Shown: in pieces, positions 1 through 8,718 of the stretch
Layout: every line of letters starts with the position of its first letter
How positions within the stretch are numbered: the first letter of the stretch is position 1
Assembly (NCBI GenBank): GCA_964524185.1
Contig: CAZGCI010000006.1
Location: 1-64,000, forward strand
Reading direction: 5' to 3'
DNA from: Thiohalocapsa sp964524185
Lineage (GTDB): Bacteria > Pseudomonadota > Gammaproteobacteria > Chromatiales > Chromatiaceae
DNA: 64,000 nucleotides
Position numbers and translations under genes: made by a program
Notes under the pieces: model-generated
Told to the model about the DNA's origin: nothing
The model's database searches: none
Seen by the model: the letters and a program-made list of their open reading frames with translations, nothing else

Positions 1-403
1 GCCGGCTTGCAGGATCAATCACTTCAGGCAGTTACAGACTGCGCAAATGGCTCGGTTGCAAAGCGCTAGGCACCGCACCCGCAGGGCGCTTTATGGCGAT
101 TGGCGCGCCGGCCTCAGCCGTTGCGCCTTGGCTCGCGTAGGGCGGCAAAGCGAAGCGCATCCCGCCAGGACACCGGCGAGGTCGCGATGCGGGCGAAGTC
201 GGGATGCGCTGACGCTTTCCCGACCTACGCGCTATCGGCTGCGTCGTCTTATGCAGCAGTGCGCAAACCGCGAGACCGTTCCCGGATCGTTGTCGTCATC
301 GTCCACCGGAAATACTCGATGACGACCACGATGACGACAACGACAACGAGGGCAACCGGTCGCGAGATTTCCGCAGCGACGGCCCCCTAGGTCGGACAGG
401 TTC
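1..403. other. Non-coding stretch downstream of mtnA
   Basis: No open reading frame here has family resemblance. Short frames on both strands are arginine/alanine-rich, as expected of chance frames in GC-rich DNA. The only structure I see is the inverted repeat at 287-343. Confidence 0.6.
287..343. repeat. 15-bp perfect inverted repeat, possible terminator
   Basis: Bases 287-301 (TCGTTGTCGTCATCG) are the exact reverse complement of 329-343. The 27-base loop holds another copy of the right-arm core (317-326). It lies 60 bp past the mtnA stop, so the mtnA transcript would fold into a strong hairpin. No T-tract follows on either strand, so a classical intrinsic terminator is not certain. Confidence 0.5.
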
Positions 404-1462
404 CTAGGCGGCCATGAGCGCGCGCATCTTCTCTGCATCCGGGCGGTGCACGACGCCACGCTCGGTGACGATGCAGTCCACCAGCGCAGCCGGTGTCACG
501 TCGAACACCGGGTTGTGGGCGCCGACGCCGTCCGGGCCTATGCGCTTGCCACCGCAGGCCAGTACCTCGTCGGCGCTGCGCTCCTCGATGGGGATGTCGG
601 CGCCGCTGGCAACGCTCATATCGACGGTGGAGGTTGGCGCCGCCACCATGAATCCGACCCCGTGATGGCGCGCCAGCACCGCCAGCGCATAGGTGCCGAT
701 CTTGTTGCAAACGTCGCCGTTGGCGGCGATGCGATCGGAGCCGACGATGACCCAGCCGACCTGGCCGCGGGCCATCAGGCTAGCGGCGACGTTGTCCGAC
801 TGCACGGTGACCGGGATGCCCGACTGGTGCAACTCCCAGGCCGTGAGCCGAGAGCCTTGCAGCCAGGGTCGTGTCTCGTCGGCATAGACCATACGCACCT
901 TACCGGCGGCATGGGCGCTGCGCACCACGCCTAGCGCGGTGCCATAGCCGCCGGTGGCCAGCGCGCCGGCGTTGCAGTGAGTGATGATGTCGGTCGCAGC
1001 GTCGATCAGCTCGGCACCGAAGTCGCCCATGGTGCGATTTGCGGCGATGTCCTCTGCGTGGATGGCGCGCGCCTCGGCGAGCAGTGCGGGCGCCGGGTCC
1101 GACACCTCGAGTAGGTCGATGCGCCGTTGCATGCGCTCCAGCGCCCAGAACAGATTCACCGCCGTCGGGCGGCTGGCGGCAAGCAGCTCGATATCCGCGC
1201 CGACGGCAGCGCGCCAACCGGCGGCGTCTGCGCGGAAGCGCTCGCGCGCCGCCAGCACCACCCCGTAGGCCGCAGCGATGCCGATGGCCGGCGCGCCGCG
1301 CACCACCATGTCGCGGATGGCCTGCGCCGTCTCTGCCGCGGTATTGCACAGCAAGAAGGCCGTTTCCGCCGGCAGGAGGCGCTGGTCCAGCAGGTGCAGG
1401 GTCTCGTCGTACCAGACGACGGCGTTGTCCGGATGAATGTCGAGGGCAGTGGCGTTGTGCAT
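404..1462 (-). CDS. mtnA: S-methyl-5-thioribose-1-phosphate isomerase
   Basis: This enzyme interconverts 5-methylthioribose-1-phosphate and 5-methylthioribulose-1-phosphate in methionine salvage, in the cytoplasm. The 352-residue product has the family's usual length. It shows the early RDMVVRGAPAIG motif, the central THCNAGALATGGYGT motif with the catalytic Cys, and the later GSDRIAANGDVCNKIGTY segment with the catalytic Asp, as in the eIF2B-related isomerase fold. I chose the ATG at 1462, where family similarity starts (MHNATALDI); the frame stays open for 27 more codons upstream, which look unrelated. It is divergent from mtaD, whose product acts on the same methylthioadenosine pool. Confidence 0.95.
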   Translation of the reverse strand: MHNATALDIHPDNAVVWYDETLHLLDQRLLPAETAFLLCNTAAETAQAIRDMVVRGAPAIGIAAAYGVVLAARERFRADAAGWRAAVGADIELLAASRPTAVNLFWALERMQRRIDLLEVSDPAPALLAEARAIHAEDIAANRTMGDFGAELIDAATDIITHCNAGALATGGYGTALGVVRSAHAAGKVRMVYADETRPWLQGSRLTAWELHQSGIPVTVQSDNVAASLMARGQVGWVIVGSDRIAANGDVCNKIGTYALAVLARHHGVGFMVAAPTSTVDMSVASGADIPIEERSADEVLACGGKRIGPDGVGAHNPVFDVTPAALVDCIVTERGVVHRPDAEKMRALMAA

Positions 1463-1723
1463 GGGAATCGAGGCTCGCGTGACAGAGGCGCGCGGTCGGC
1501 GCCGAGGGGCAGGCATTCTTGATCGTTGCCGCGCTGGGCTCAAGCCGCTGCGCCCCCCGGCACCAGCGTCGCGCCGGCCCGGTCTCCTCAGTCGCCAACC
1601 GCGCGCGCCTTCGAGCCAGTGCGCTGGGACACCCGGTTGGACTTTGCGTCAGCGGCGCAGCTGCGCTAGAACAGCTTGGAGACCCGCCTTGACCCAACAG
1701 CAAGACCGCCGGACCAACAGCCC

Positions 1724-3037
1724 ATGCAAGTAGAGCTTCTAATCCACGCCGACTGGATTCTGCCCGTGGACGCCGCCGATAGCGTGTTGGCACACCATAG
1801 CCTCGCCATCGCTGACGGGCGCATCGCAGCGGTGTTGCCACGCACGGAGGCGGAAGCGCAGATCCACGCGGCCAAGAGCCTGGATCTGCCGGGCCACGCG
1901 CTGATTCCGGGGCTGATCAATGCCCACACCCACTCGCCCATGACCTTACTGCGCGGCCTGGCGGACGACCTACCGTTGATGACCTGGCTGCACGAGCACA
2001 TCTGGCCCGCCGAGGGGCGCTGGGTGGATCAAGAGTTCGTGGCCGATGGCACCCGTCTGGCCCTGCTGGAGATGCTGCGCGGCGGCATCACCTGCTTCAA
2101 TGACATGTACTTCCATGCCGAGGTCACGGCGCGAGTCTGCGCGGAGGCAGGCATGCGCGTGTTAGCGGGTATGATCGTCGTGGACTTCCCGACCCGCTAC
2201 GCAGACAACGCAGACGAGTACCTGCGCCGCGGCCTGGAGCTGCATGACCATTACCGCGACCACCCGCTGGTACGTCCCGCCTTTGCGCCCCACAGCACCT
2301 ATGCCGTCTCGGAAGCGCCGCTGAAACGCGTGCGCACCCTCGCGGACGAGCTGGGGGTGCAGATCCATATCCACCTGCACGAGACGCGCGACGAGGTACA
2401 GCAGGTGTTGCACGCGCACGGCGAGCGGCCCATCGCCCGCCTGGACCGACTCGGCCTGCTTGGCCCCCAGCTCATCGCCGTGCATATGACCCAGCTGGAG
2501 GACGCGGAGATCGCACGCCTAGCGGAGGCCGGGGCGCACGTCGTGCACTGCCCGGAGTCCAACCTGAAGCTCGCCAGCGGCTTCTGTCCGCTACAGGATC
2601 TGCTCGCGGCGGGCGTCAATGTGGCGCTCGGCACCGACGGCGCCGCCAGCAATAACGACTTGAACCTGCTCGGTGAGATGCGCACTGCGGCATTGCTGGC
2701 GAAGGGCATCGCCGGCTCCGCCAAGGCCGTGCCCGCAGAGCAGGCGCTACGCATGGCCACCTGGAACGGCGCCAAGGCGCTTGGACTCGACGACGACATC
2801 GGCTCATTGGAGCCCGGTAAAGCGGCGGATGTGGTCGCCGTGGACCTGGGCGACCCGCACACCCAGCCGCTCTATCATCCCTGCTCGCAGCTCGTCTACG
2901 CCGCCAGCAGCCACCAAGTGCGACACGTCTGGATTCGCGGCCGGCAGGTGCTGCGCGACGGGGCTCCGCTGACGCTGGACCCGCGCGTCATCATCGCTGC
3001 AGCGCGGCAGTGGGGGGCGCGGATCGCAGCAGAGTAG
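1724..3037 (+). CDS. mtaD: 5-methylthioadenosine/S-adenosylhomocysteine deaminase (TRZ/ATZ family)
   Basis: This is an amidohydrolase-superfamily enzyme of 437 residues. MtaD members deaminate methylthioadenosine and SAH to the inosyl products. Visible metal-site motifs are NAHTHSPM (His68 and His70), APHSTYAVS, IHLHETRDEV, and GTDGAASNNDLNL with the catalytic Asp. The C-terminal GSLEPGKAADVVAVDL is the usual amidohydrolase signature. The ATG at 1724 begins the conserved beta segment; an in-frame TTG at 1676 would add 16 unconserved residues. Pairing with mtnA, and with methyltransferase genes later in the window, fits recycling of SAM by-products. Exact substrate preference cannot be read from sequence. 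Confidence 0.92.
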   Translation: MQVELLIHADWILPVDAADSVLAHHSLAIADGRIAAVLPRTEAEAQIHAAKSLDLPGHALIPGLINAHTHSPMTLLRGLADDLPLMTWLHEHIWPAEGRWVDQEFVADGTRLALLEMLRGGITCFNDMYFHAEVTARVCAEAGMRVLAGMIVVDFPTRYADNADEYLRRGLELHDHYRDHPLVRPAFAPHSTYAVSEAPLKRVRTLADELGVQIHIHLHETRDEVQQVLHAHGERPIARLDRLGLLGPQLIAVHMTQLEDAEIARLAEAGAHVVHCPESNLKLASGFCPLQDLLAAGVNVALGTDGAASNNDLNLLGEMRTAALLAKGIAGSAKAVPAEQALRMATWNGAKALGLDDDIGSLEPGKAADVVAVDLGDPHTQPLYHPCSQLVYAASSHQVRHVWIRGRQVLRDGAPLTLDPRVIIAAARQWGARIAAE

Positions 3038-3064
3038 TCGCGGGTGGGCCTGTATCGCGGGCGT

Positions 3065-3676
3065 TCAGCTCACGGCCGGGGTCTGCCGCACGTAGGTCTC
3101 ATCGGTCAGCTGCTGCACGACGAAGTCGGCCACGTCGGCGCGGGACACCCGCGTGGCGCGGATGGATTTGTCGATGCCGGCCTTGTATGCCCCGGTCTTG
3201 GGGCCGTCGGTGAGACCGCCCGGACGGACGATGGTCCAGTCGGTGTCACTGGCCATGATGAGCCGCTCCTGCTCTGCCTTGGCCTGCATGATGTGCTTCA
3301 GTGTCAGATTCATAATGACGCGGAAGGCAAGGTTGATCTGATCGATGCTGTCTCCGACCCCCATGGAGCTGACGGCAATGAGCCGCTTGACGCCATGCGT
3401 TCCCATGGCGGCCAGGATGCGCTTGGTGCCCTCGGCCTCCACAGGGTCGTTGCCCGGGCGGGTACCGAGCACACAGATCACCGCGTCGGCACCGGCGACG
3501 CAGGCATCGGCGGCAGCCTGGTCCAGCACGTCGCCGGTGATGACGCTGAGGCCGTCGCGGGCGGTGAGCTTAGCGGGGTCGCGGGCGAGCGCCTGGACCT
3601 GATGTCCAGCGGCGAGCGCCTGTTCCAGAACTTGACTACCGGTGCCGCCGGTGGCGCCGAAAAGGGCAATGCGCAT
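3065..3676 (-). CDS. NAD(P)H-binding short-chain dehydrogenase-like protein
   Basis: The product has 203 residues and opens with the Rossmann signature MRIALFGATGGTGSQ. RDPAKL follows strand 2, as expected for NADP ribose-phosphate contact. Downstream are a DAVICVLGT strand and the ISVSSMGVGDS-type region of atypical (NmrA/SDR_a5-like) reductases, and the late IVRPGGLTDGP motif. No classical YxxxK pair is evident, so it may be a flavin or biliverdin reductase-like protein or a redox sensor. It starts 3 bp after the ubiG stop and is surely co-transcribed with ubiG. The substrate is unknown. Confidence 0.85.
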   Translation of the reverse strand: MRIALFGATGGTGSQVLEQALAAGHQVQALARDPAKLTARDGLSVITGDVLDQAAADACVAGADAVICVLGTRPGNDPVEAEGTKRILAAMGTHGVKRLIAVSSMGVGDSIDQINLAFRVIMNLTLKHIMQAKAEQERLIMASDTDWTIVRPGGLTDGPKTGAYKAGIDKSIRATRVSRADVADFVVQQLTDETYVRQTPAVS

Positions 3677-3679
3677 GGC

Positions 3680-4447
3680 TCAAGCTCCTTGGGATGACGT
3701 GGCAGCGCGCTGAAAGACCATCATGTAATTGATGCCCTTGTAGCGGCTCAACGAGAAGTGGCGGTTGAGTGGATTGACGCGGACACCGGTCTCGTGGATC
3801 ACCCTGAAGTCGCCTCCGAGGCCCTCGCGCAACTCGCGCGGCTTCACCAGCTTGCGGTAATGGTGCGTGCCTTTGGGCAGCCAGCGGAGGATGTACTCGG
3901 CGCCGATGATGGCGCTGAGCCAGGCCACCGGCGAGCGATTGATGGTGGCCACCACCATGACCCCGCCGGGGCGCACGAGCCGTCCGCAGCTGGCCAGGAA
4001 ATCGGGCAGATGCTCCACATGCTCCACCACCTCCATGTTTAGGACGGCGTCGAAGGTGGCCCCGGTTGCGGCGAGGTCGTCGACGGTGATGAGCTGGTAG
4101 TCAATATCCGCACCGTTCCAGCTCGCATGAATCTCGGCGACGCGGACGTTCTTCTCCGTGATCTCGGTGCCGGTCACCTTGGCACCCAGGGCGTAGACGG
4201 ATTCGCTCAAAATACCCCCGCCGCAGCCGATGTCGAGCACCTCCAGGCCCTCGAGCGGCCGCGCGGCCGACGGATCGCGGCCGAAGGCGGCACACAGTCT
4301 GTCGCGCACGTAGGTGAGCCGAAAGGCGTTGAGCTTATGCAGTGGCCAGAAGGGGCCTTGATCGTCCCACCAACGATGGGCCAGCTTCTCGAAGTATTCG
4401 ACCTCGTTGGGATCGATGTCTGGGGCGGTGAGGTGGACTGCGGTCAT
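3680..4447 (-). CDS. ubiG: Bifunctional ubiquinone biosynthesis O-methyltransferase
   Basis: UbiG carries out both SAM-dependent O-methylations of ubiquinone synthesis. The 255-residue product has the N-terminal FEKLAHRWWDDQGPFWPLH block typical of UbiG, then the SAM motif I VLDIGCGGGILSE, motif II near FDAVLNMEVVEHV, and post-motif RPGGVMVVATIN. The late KGTHHYRKLVKPREL block is also UbiG-specific. I prefer the ATG at 4447 because it gives the family's usual N-terminus; an in-frame GTG at 4501 would add 18 residues. The downstream dehydrogenase gene follows after 3 bp. In many proteobacteria ubiG sits next to mtaD, as it nearly does here. Confidence 0.95.
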   Translation of the reverse strand: MTAVHLTAPDIDPNEVEYFEKLAHRWWDDQGPFWPLHKLNAFRLTYVRDRLCAAFGRDPSAARPLEGLEVLDIGCGGGILSESVYALGAKVTGTEITEKNVRVAEIHASWNGADIDYQLITVDDLAATGATFDAVLNMEVVEHVEHLPDFLASCGRLVRPGGVMVVATINRSPVAWLSAIIGAEYILRWLPKGTHHYRKLVKPRELREGLGGDFRVIHETGVRVNPLNRHFSLSRYKGINYMMVFQRAATSSQGA

Positions 4448-4748
4448 GGGGGGCTCGGCGGGGCCAACATTGCTTGATGCGAGGATATCAGTCTGCGCCA
4501 CATCCTTTGCAACCTGGGCAGCCGACCTCGCAGCCGCCGGCAGGCGAGCTCAGGATGCCCGCCGGCTCTGGGGACGTTGACGCGGCCCAAACCGCACTTC
4601 GCTAGAATCAGGACTCATGGGCTCCGATGCGCCGCCAGCTGGTCCGAAAGCCGAACGCCCGCTCGGGCTCGCCACCGCCCATTGTGCGTGCGACGGCACG
4701 GTGCCATTGTGGTGCGAGTCACACAAAAGGAGTGTTTGCCTGCATCCG

Positions 4749-5114
4749 ATGCGCCTGCTGACCCACCTGCAATCTGCCGCCCGCCGGTTGCGGCCGGCGC
4801 TGCCCGGGCTCGTCGGCGTTGGAATGGCGTTGTTAGCGCTCGTGCTCTCTTTGGTCGTGTTCGGCGACCCGCAGCGCAGCGAGGCGCTGCTTTTGCCGGC
4901 CATCGTCGGCCTGCTCTGGTGCCTGTGCGCGTGGGTGTTGATCACGACCTTCGACGCGGTACCGGCGCCGGCGTCGGCGGTCCCTTCGCGCTGGGGCCGT
5001 TTCAAACGCAGGATCGCACGGGCCTGGTATTGGTTGCTCGCCCTAGCGTTTCTCGCCGTGACCGCGTCAGCACTGTTGCTCACTTACCGCCTCGTCGCCG
5101 AAGCCCTCGGCTGA
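4749..5114 (+). CDS. Small two-helix inner-membrane protein, unknown function
   Basis: The 121-residue product has a basic start (MRLLTHLQSAARRLR). Two or three hydrophobic segments follow: about residues 20-38, 47-66 (LLLPAIVGLLWCLCAWVL) and 95-115. A short Arg/Lys-rich cytoplasmic loop (RWGRFKRR) lies between the last two. I do not recognise a family. An AAGGAG at 4727-4732 is 16 bases from the chosen ATG, which is long; an in-frame CTG at 4740 would be better spaced, so the start is uncertain. It lies 58 bp before the GH100 gene on the same strand. Confidence 0.65.
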   Translation: MRLLTHLQSAARRLRPALPGLVGVGMALLALVLSLVVFGDPQRSEALLLPAIVGLLWCLCAWVLITTFDAVPAPASAVPSRWGRFKRRIARAWYWLLALAFLAVTASALLLTYRLVAEALG

Positions 5115-5172
5115 GCCGCCGCGCGGGTTTGCCATCACCGGGTCCGACAGCCCCTTCCACCGGAGCCACCGC

Positions 5173-6555
5173 TTGAACGAAGACGCCATCGCATCTGCCT
5201 ATGAACTGCTGCATAACTCGGTCATGACCTATGGCGGCGCGCCGGTGGGTACCGTCGCCGCCATCGCGGAGGGCGATGCCGAGGCGGAGAATTACCATGA
5301 CTGCTTCGTGCGGGACTTCATCCCGTCGGCCCTGGTCTTCCTGGCCGACGGAAACACAGACGTCGTACGCAACTTCCTGCGCCAAGTGCTAAAGCTGCGT
5401 AGCCAGCACAAGCGCATCCACGGCCACGACATCGAGCCAGCTGTGCTGCCGGCAAGCTTCCGAGTCACGCTGGATGACGCCGGGGAGGAGCGCATCCGCG
5501 CGGACTTCGGCGACCACGCCATCGGCCGCGTCGCACCCGTAGACGCCATGATGTGGTGGGTGATCCTCCTCAATATCTACTGCCGCGCCACCGGCGACAG
5601 GGCGTTGGCCGCGGAGCCCGAGGTGCAGCGGGCGCTGCGCGGCATTCTGGAGCTCACCCTCCGGGAGGGCTTCGAGGTCTTCCCGACCCTACTGGTGCCG
5701 GATGGCGCTTTCATGATCGACCGGCGCATGGGCGTCTATGGCCACCCGTTGGAGATCCAGTCGCTGTTCTACGGCATGCTGGTGAGCGCGATCGAACTGC
5801 TGCGCGATACGCCCGAGTCCCACGACGTGCTAGTGCTCGCGGACAAGCGAGCCAACATGCTGCGCAACTATGTCCAGCTCTTCTACTGGCTGGACATGGA
5901 GCGCCTGAACGAGATCCACCGCTATCGCACCGAGGAGTTTGGCACCGGCAGCGTCAACATGCTGAACATCTACCCGGAGTCCATCCCGGAATGGGTCGTT
6001 GACTGGCTGCCGGCGCGCGCCGGCTACCTGGTAGGTAACCTGGGCCCCGGCCGCATGGATTTCCGATTTTTTGCGCTCGGCAACCTGCTCGCGATCATCT
6101 TTGGCATTACGAGTCAGCGTGAGGCCCAGGGCATCATGCGCCTCTATCAGGACCGCTGGGAGGACCTCGTCGGAAACATGCCCGCCAAGTTGGTCTACCC
6201 CGCCGTGGTCGGCAAGGAATGGATCTTTATGACCGGGAGCGATCCGAAGAACGTACCTTGGTCCTACCACAACGGCGGGAACTGGCCAGTGCTCATCTGG
6301 GCCTTCGTCGCCGCCGCCATGAAGACGGGCCGCGGCGATCTCGCCCAGCTCGCGCTGGACGTGGCCGACCACGGGCTGCCCCAGGCCAACTTCCCAGAGT
6401 ATTACGACGGCCGCGCCGGCAACCTCATCGGCCGCCGCGCACACTTACGCCAGGTGTGGTCAGCGGCCGGGTACATCCTGGGGCACAAGCTTGTGGAGAA
6501 CGAGAAGCTGCTCGATCTCTTCTGCGCCGTCGACCATCGCGAGCAGGGCGCATGA
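5173..6555 (+). CDS. GH100-type alkaline/neutral invertase
   Basis: GH100 enzymes hydrolyse sucrose to glucose and fructose; they are best known from plants and cyanobacteria. The 460-residue protein carries the (alpha/alpha)6-barrel landmarks of that family: YHDCFVRDFIPSAL near residue 41, MIDRRMGVYGHPLEIQSLFY near 180 (containing the expected catalytic Asp), SYHNGGNWPVLIWAFV near 360, and FPEYYDGRAGNLIG near 405 with the expected acid/base Glu. The TTG start at 5173 gives the family N-terminus; the next in-frame ATG would remove 17 conserved residues. No signal peptide is seen, so it is cytosolic. Sucrose as an osmolyte or carbon reserve would be consistent, but no sucrose-synthesis gene is in the window. 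Confidence 0.88.
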   Translation: MNEDAIASAYELLHNSVMTYGGAPVGTVAAIAEGDAEAENYHDCFVRDFIPSALVFLADGNTDVVRNFLRQVLKLRSQHKRIHGHDIEPAVLPASFRVTLDDAGEERIRADFGDHAIGRVAPVDAMMWWVILLNIYCRATGDRALAAEPEVQRALRGILELTLREGFEVFPTLLVPDGAFMIDRRMGVYGHPLEIQSLFYGMLVSAIELLRDTPESHDVLVLADKRANMLRNYVQLFYWLDMERLNEIHRYRTEEFGTGSVNMLNIYPESIPEWVVDWLPARAGYLVGNLGPGRMDFRFFALGNLLAIIFGITSQREAQGIMRLYQDRWEDLVGNMPAKLVYPAVVGKEWIFMTGSDPKNVPWSYHNGGNWPVLIWAFVAAAMKTGRGDLAQLALDVADHGLPQANFPEYYDGRAGNLIGRRAHLRQVWSAAGYILGHKLVENEKLLDLFCAVDHREQGA

Positions 6556-6585
6556 GGGCCAGGGGCGACCCCGCTTGGGCCCTCA
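6553..6585 (+). terminator. Hairpin overlapping the GH100 stop codon
   Basis: TGAGGGCC (6553-6560, including the stop) pairs with GGCCCTCA (6578-6585). Inside the loop GGGG-CGA-CCCC adds a second stem. No T-run follows, so it may be a weak or Rho-assisted terminator, or only protect the 3' end. Confidence 0.4.
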
Positions 6586-6662
6586 CTCCTCGGTTGACAA
6601 CCGGCTGCCGCCTCTAAGACGCCGTCGTTCAGTGGTGTGAGGGGAACCCCCGCGCGAGGGGC

Positions 6663-6950
6663 TTACGGCTCCACGCGCAGGCACTGCAGCAGGTCCTGCA
6701 GGGTCGCCTCCTGCTGCCTGCCGATGAAGCGTGCCACCTGCTCCGCCAAGGGCGTGCGCCGCAGCAGCAATGCGCGCCGCACCGCCCGCGCGGCCGCGCC
6801 CTGGCGGCCCCGAGCCAGCTCCATCAGGGCATCCCGCAGCGCCTGCTCCGCTGCCTGCTCCACCGACTGCAGGGGCACGAGGTCCATGCCGCAACGGCGG
6901 CAGGTAGCGCTACCATCGGTGCGGGCGCGGCAGTTGGGGCAACGCTCCAT
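6663..6950 (-). CDS. Zinc-ribbon protein of the Hsp70 operon
   Basis: The 95-residue product begins with a CxxC-x9-CxxC zinc ribbon (CPNCRARTDGSATCRRCGMDL). A mostly helical alanine/arginine-rich remainder follows, with heptad-like leucines (LARGRQGAAARAVRRALLL). It starts 4 bp after the Hsp70 stop and is the last gene of the five-gene chaperone operon. I do not know a named family. By position it may be a client-recognition or regulatory subunit of this Hsp70 machine; that is inference. Confidence 0.75.
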   Translation of the reverse strand: MERCPNCRARTDGSATCRRCGMDLVPLQSVEQAAEQALRDALMELARGRQGAAARAVRRALLLRRTPLAEQVARFIGRQQEATLQDLLQCLRVEP

Positions 6951-6954
6951 CGGC

Positions 6955-8718
6955 TCAGGACTCCAGGTAATAGACGAGGTCCGACAGCTCGGCGACGGCC
7001 CGCTCCAGCCCCGCCATATCGGCAGCGGAAAGGGCGTCCTGGACGGTCTCCACGAGATTCACCAGATCCTCCTTGTCCTCGGGGTTGGCGTCGACCATCA
7101 GCCGCTCGGCCTTCTCCACCAGCGCCCGCGCCTGCACGACCTCGCGACGCTCGCTGGTTTCGGCATCAGTGCCCGCGGTGGCGTCCGCGGCTGTACGCTG
7201 GGCCTCACCGTCGATGAGCACAGACAGACGCTCCCGGGCGGCATCGAGCTCGTGCTGCTCGAGGCGCGCCGTAGCGTTGTCGATGGTGATGGCCTTCTCC
7301 AGACCAGTGCGTTTCTCCCGGGCCGTGACCTGAAGGATGCCGTTGACGTCCAACGCCAGGGTGAGGACGATAACATTGCCCGCGGGTACGTCACTCAGGC
7401 CTTCTACGCGAAAAGCGCCGATCTCGGTGTTATTCAGCGCGTCTGGATCTTCGCCCTGGAAGATGCGGACATCGATATTGCTCTGGCCATCGCCGATGGT
7501 CTGGAAGGCCTCGCTCTTGGTGGTCGGCAGCGGCGTGTGCTTGCGGATCACCGGCACGAACTTATACGGATAGAGGTCGCCGTCCAGCTCACCGAGGGCG
7601 CTCGTGCCGAAGGTGTAGGGCGTTACATCGACGAGCACCGAGGCAACCTGCTCGCCTGCGATGACGGCGGCCTGGATGGCGGCCCCGGCGGCAACGCACA
7701 GATCCGGGTTCACCTCGGCGCGGGGCTGCATGCCGAGGATGTCTTCTAAACGGCGCTGGATCAGGGGCGTGCGCGTGGCGCCCCCCACCAGCAGCACCTC
7801 GTCGAGATCGGACACGGCGAGCCCGGCGCCCTTGAGCGCGATGTGCACGGCTTCCAGGGTCTCTTCCATGTAGCCTTCGATCATGTCCTCGTAGGTACTG
7901 CGGTCGATCTCCAAGGACAGATTCAGCGGGCGGCCCTCGTGCTCTAGCAGGTATTCCTCGTCGATGCGCGCATAGGGGGCATCTGTGAGCGCGATCTTGG
8001 CCCCTTCGCAGGCGCGCTGAATGCGCGCCAGCGCACTGCGATGCGCGGTCGCATCAACGCCATGCGCCTCCTGGATATGCCCAAGCACGTGGTCCACGAG
8101 GCGGGTATCGAAGTCATCGCCGCCCAGGTGATTGTTGCCGTGACTCGCCAACACCTCGGTGACCTCGCCCGTCATGCGCACCACGGAGACATCGAAGGTG
8201 CCGCCGCCCAGGTCGTAGACCAGGATGGTGCGGGCACCCTCGTGGTCGGCCTCATAGGCGAGGGCAGCGGCGGTGGGCTCGTTGATGATGCGCACGACAT
8301 CGAGGCCCGCCAGCTCGCCGGCATCGCGGGTCGCTTGGCGCTGGGCATCGGAGAAATAGGCCGGCACCGTGATGACGGCCTTCTCGACCGGCTGGCCCAG
8401 CGCGTCCTCGGCAGCGCCCTTCAGACGCTTCAAGATCAGCGCCGAGATCTCCTCCGGGCGGTAGGACTGCTCGCCCAACTGCAGGGGCACGTCCTCGCCC
8501 ATGCGCCGCTTCACCGAGCGGATGGTGCGCTCCGGGTAGAGCGTGTACTGATTGCGCGCGGCCTGACCGATCAGCAGCGCGCCATCATCCGCGAGGCCCA
8601 CCACGGACGGGAGCAGCTTCGCGCCGTCCACATCGATTACGTGCGCAGTACCACCCTGGACCACGGCCACTTCCGAGTTGGTGGTGCCAAGGTCGATACC
8701 GATAATGACGTCGCTCAC
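6955..8718 (-). CDS. Hsp70-family chaperone, specialised DnaK paralogue
   Basis: The 587-residue protein has the full actin-like ATPase: phosphate-1 loop IGIDLGTTNS, VPAYFSDAQRQATRDA, INEPTAAALAYE, phosphate-2 YDLGGGTFDVSV and adenosine motif LLVGGATRTPLIQ. The linker and substrate domain follow with VDVTPYTFGTSALG and DVNGILQVTAREK. It is about 50 residues shorter than DnaK, mainly in the C-terminal lid, which ends in a short acidic helix instead of the EEVD-like tail. It starts with GTG overlapping the GrpE-like stop (GTGA). Its dedicated operon, with its own exchange factor and J-like protein, marks it as a specialised Hsp70, not the housekeeping DnaK. Confidence 0.93.
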   Translation of the reverse strand: MSDVIIGIDLGTTNSEVAVVQGGTAHVIDVDGAKLLPSVVGLADDGALLIGQAARNQYTLYPERTIRSVKRRMGEDVPLQLGEQSYRPEEISALILKRLKGAAEDALGQPVEKAVITVPAYFSDAQRQATRDAGELAGLDVVRIINEPTAAALAYEADHEGARTILVYDLGGGTFDVSVVRMTGEVTEVLASHGNNHLGGDDFDTRLVDHVLGHIQEAHGVDATAHRSALARIQRACEGAKIALTDAPYARIDEEYLLEHEGRPLNLSLEIDRSTYEDMIEGYMEETLEAVHIALKGAGLAVSDLDEVLLVGGATRTPLIQRRLEDILGMQPRAEVNPDLCVAAGAAIQAAVIAGEQVASVLVDVTPYTFGTSALGELDGDLYPYKFVPVIRKHTPLPTTKSEAFQTIGDGQSNIDVRIFQGEDPDALNNTEIGAFRVEGLSDVPAGNVIVLTLALDVNGILQVTAREKRTGLEKAITIDNATARLEQHELDAARERLSVLIDGEAQRTAADATAGTDAETSERREVVQARALVEKAERLMVDANPEDKEDLVNLVETVQDALSAADMAGLERAVAELSDLVYYLES

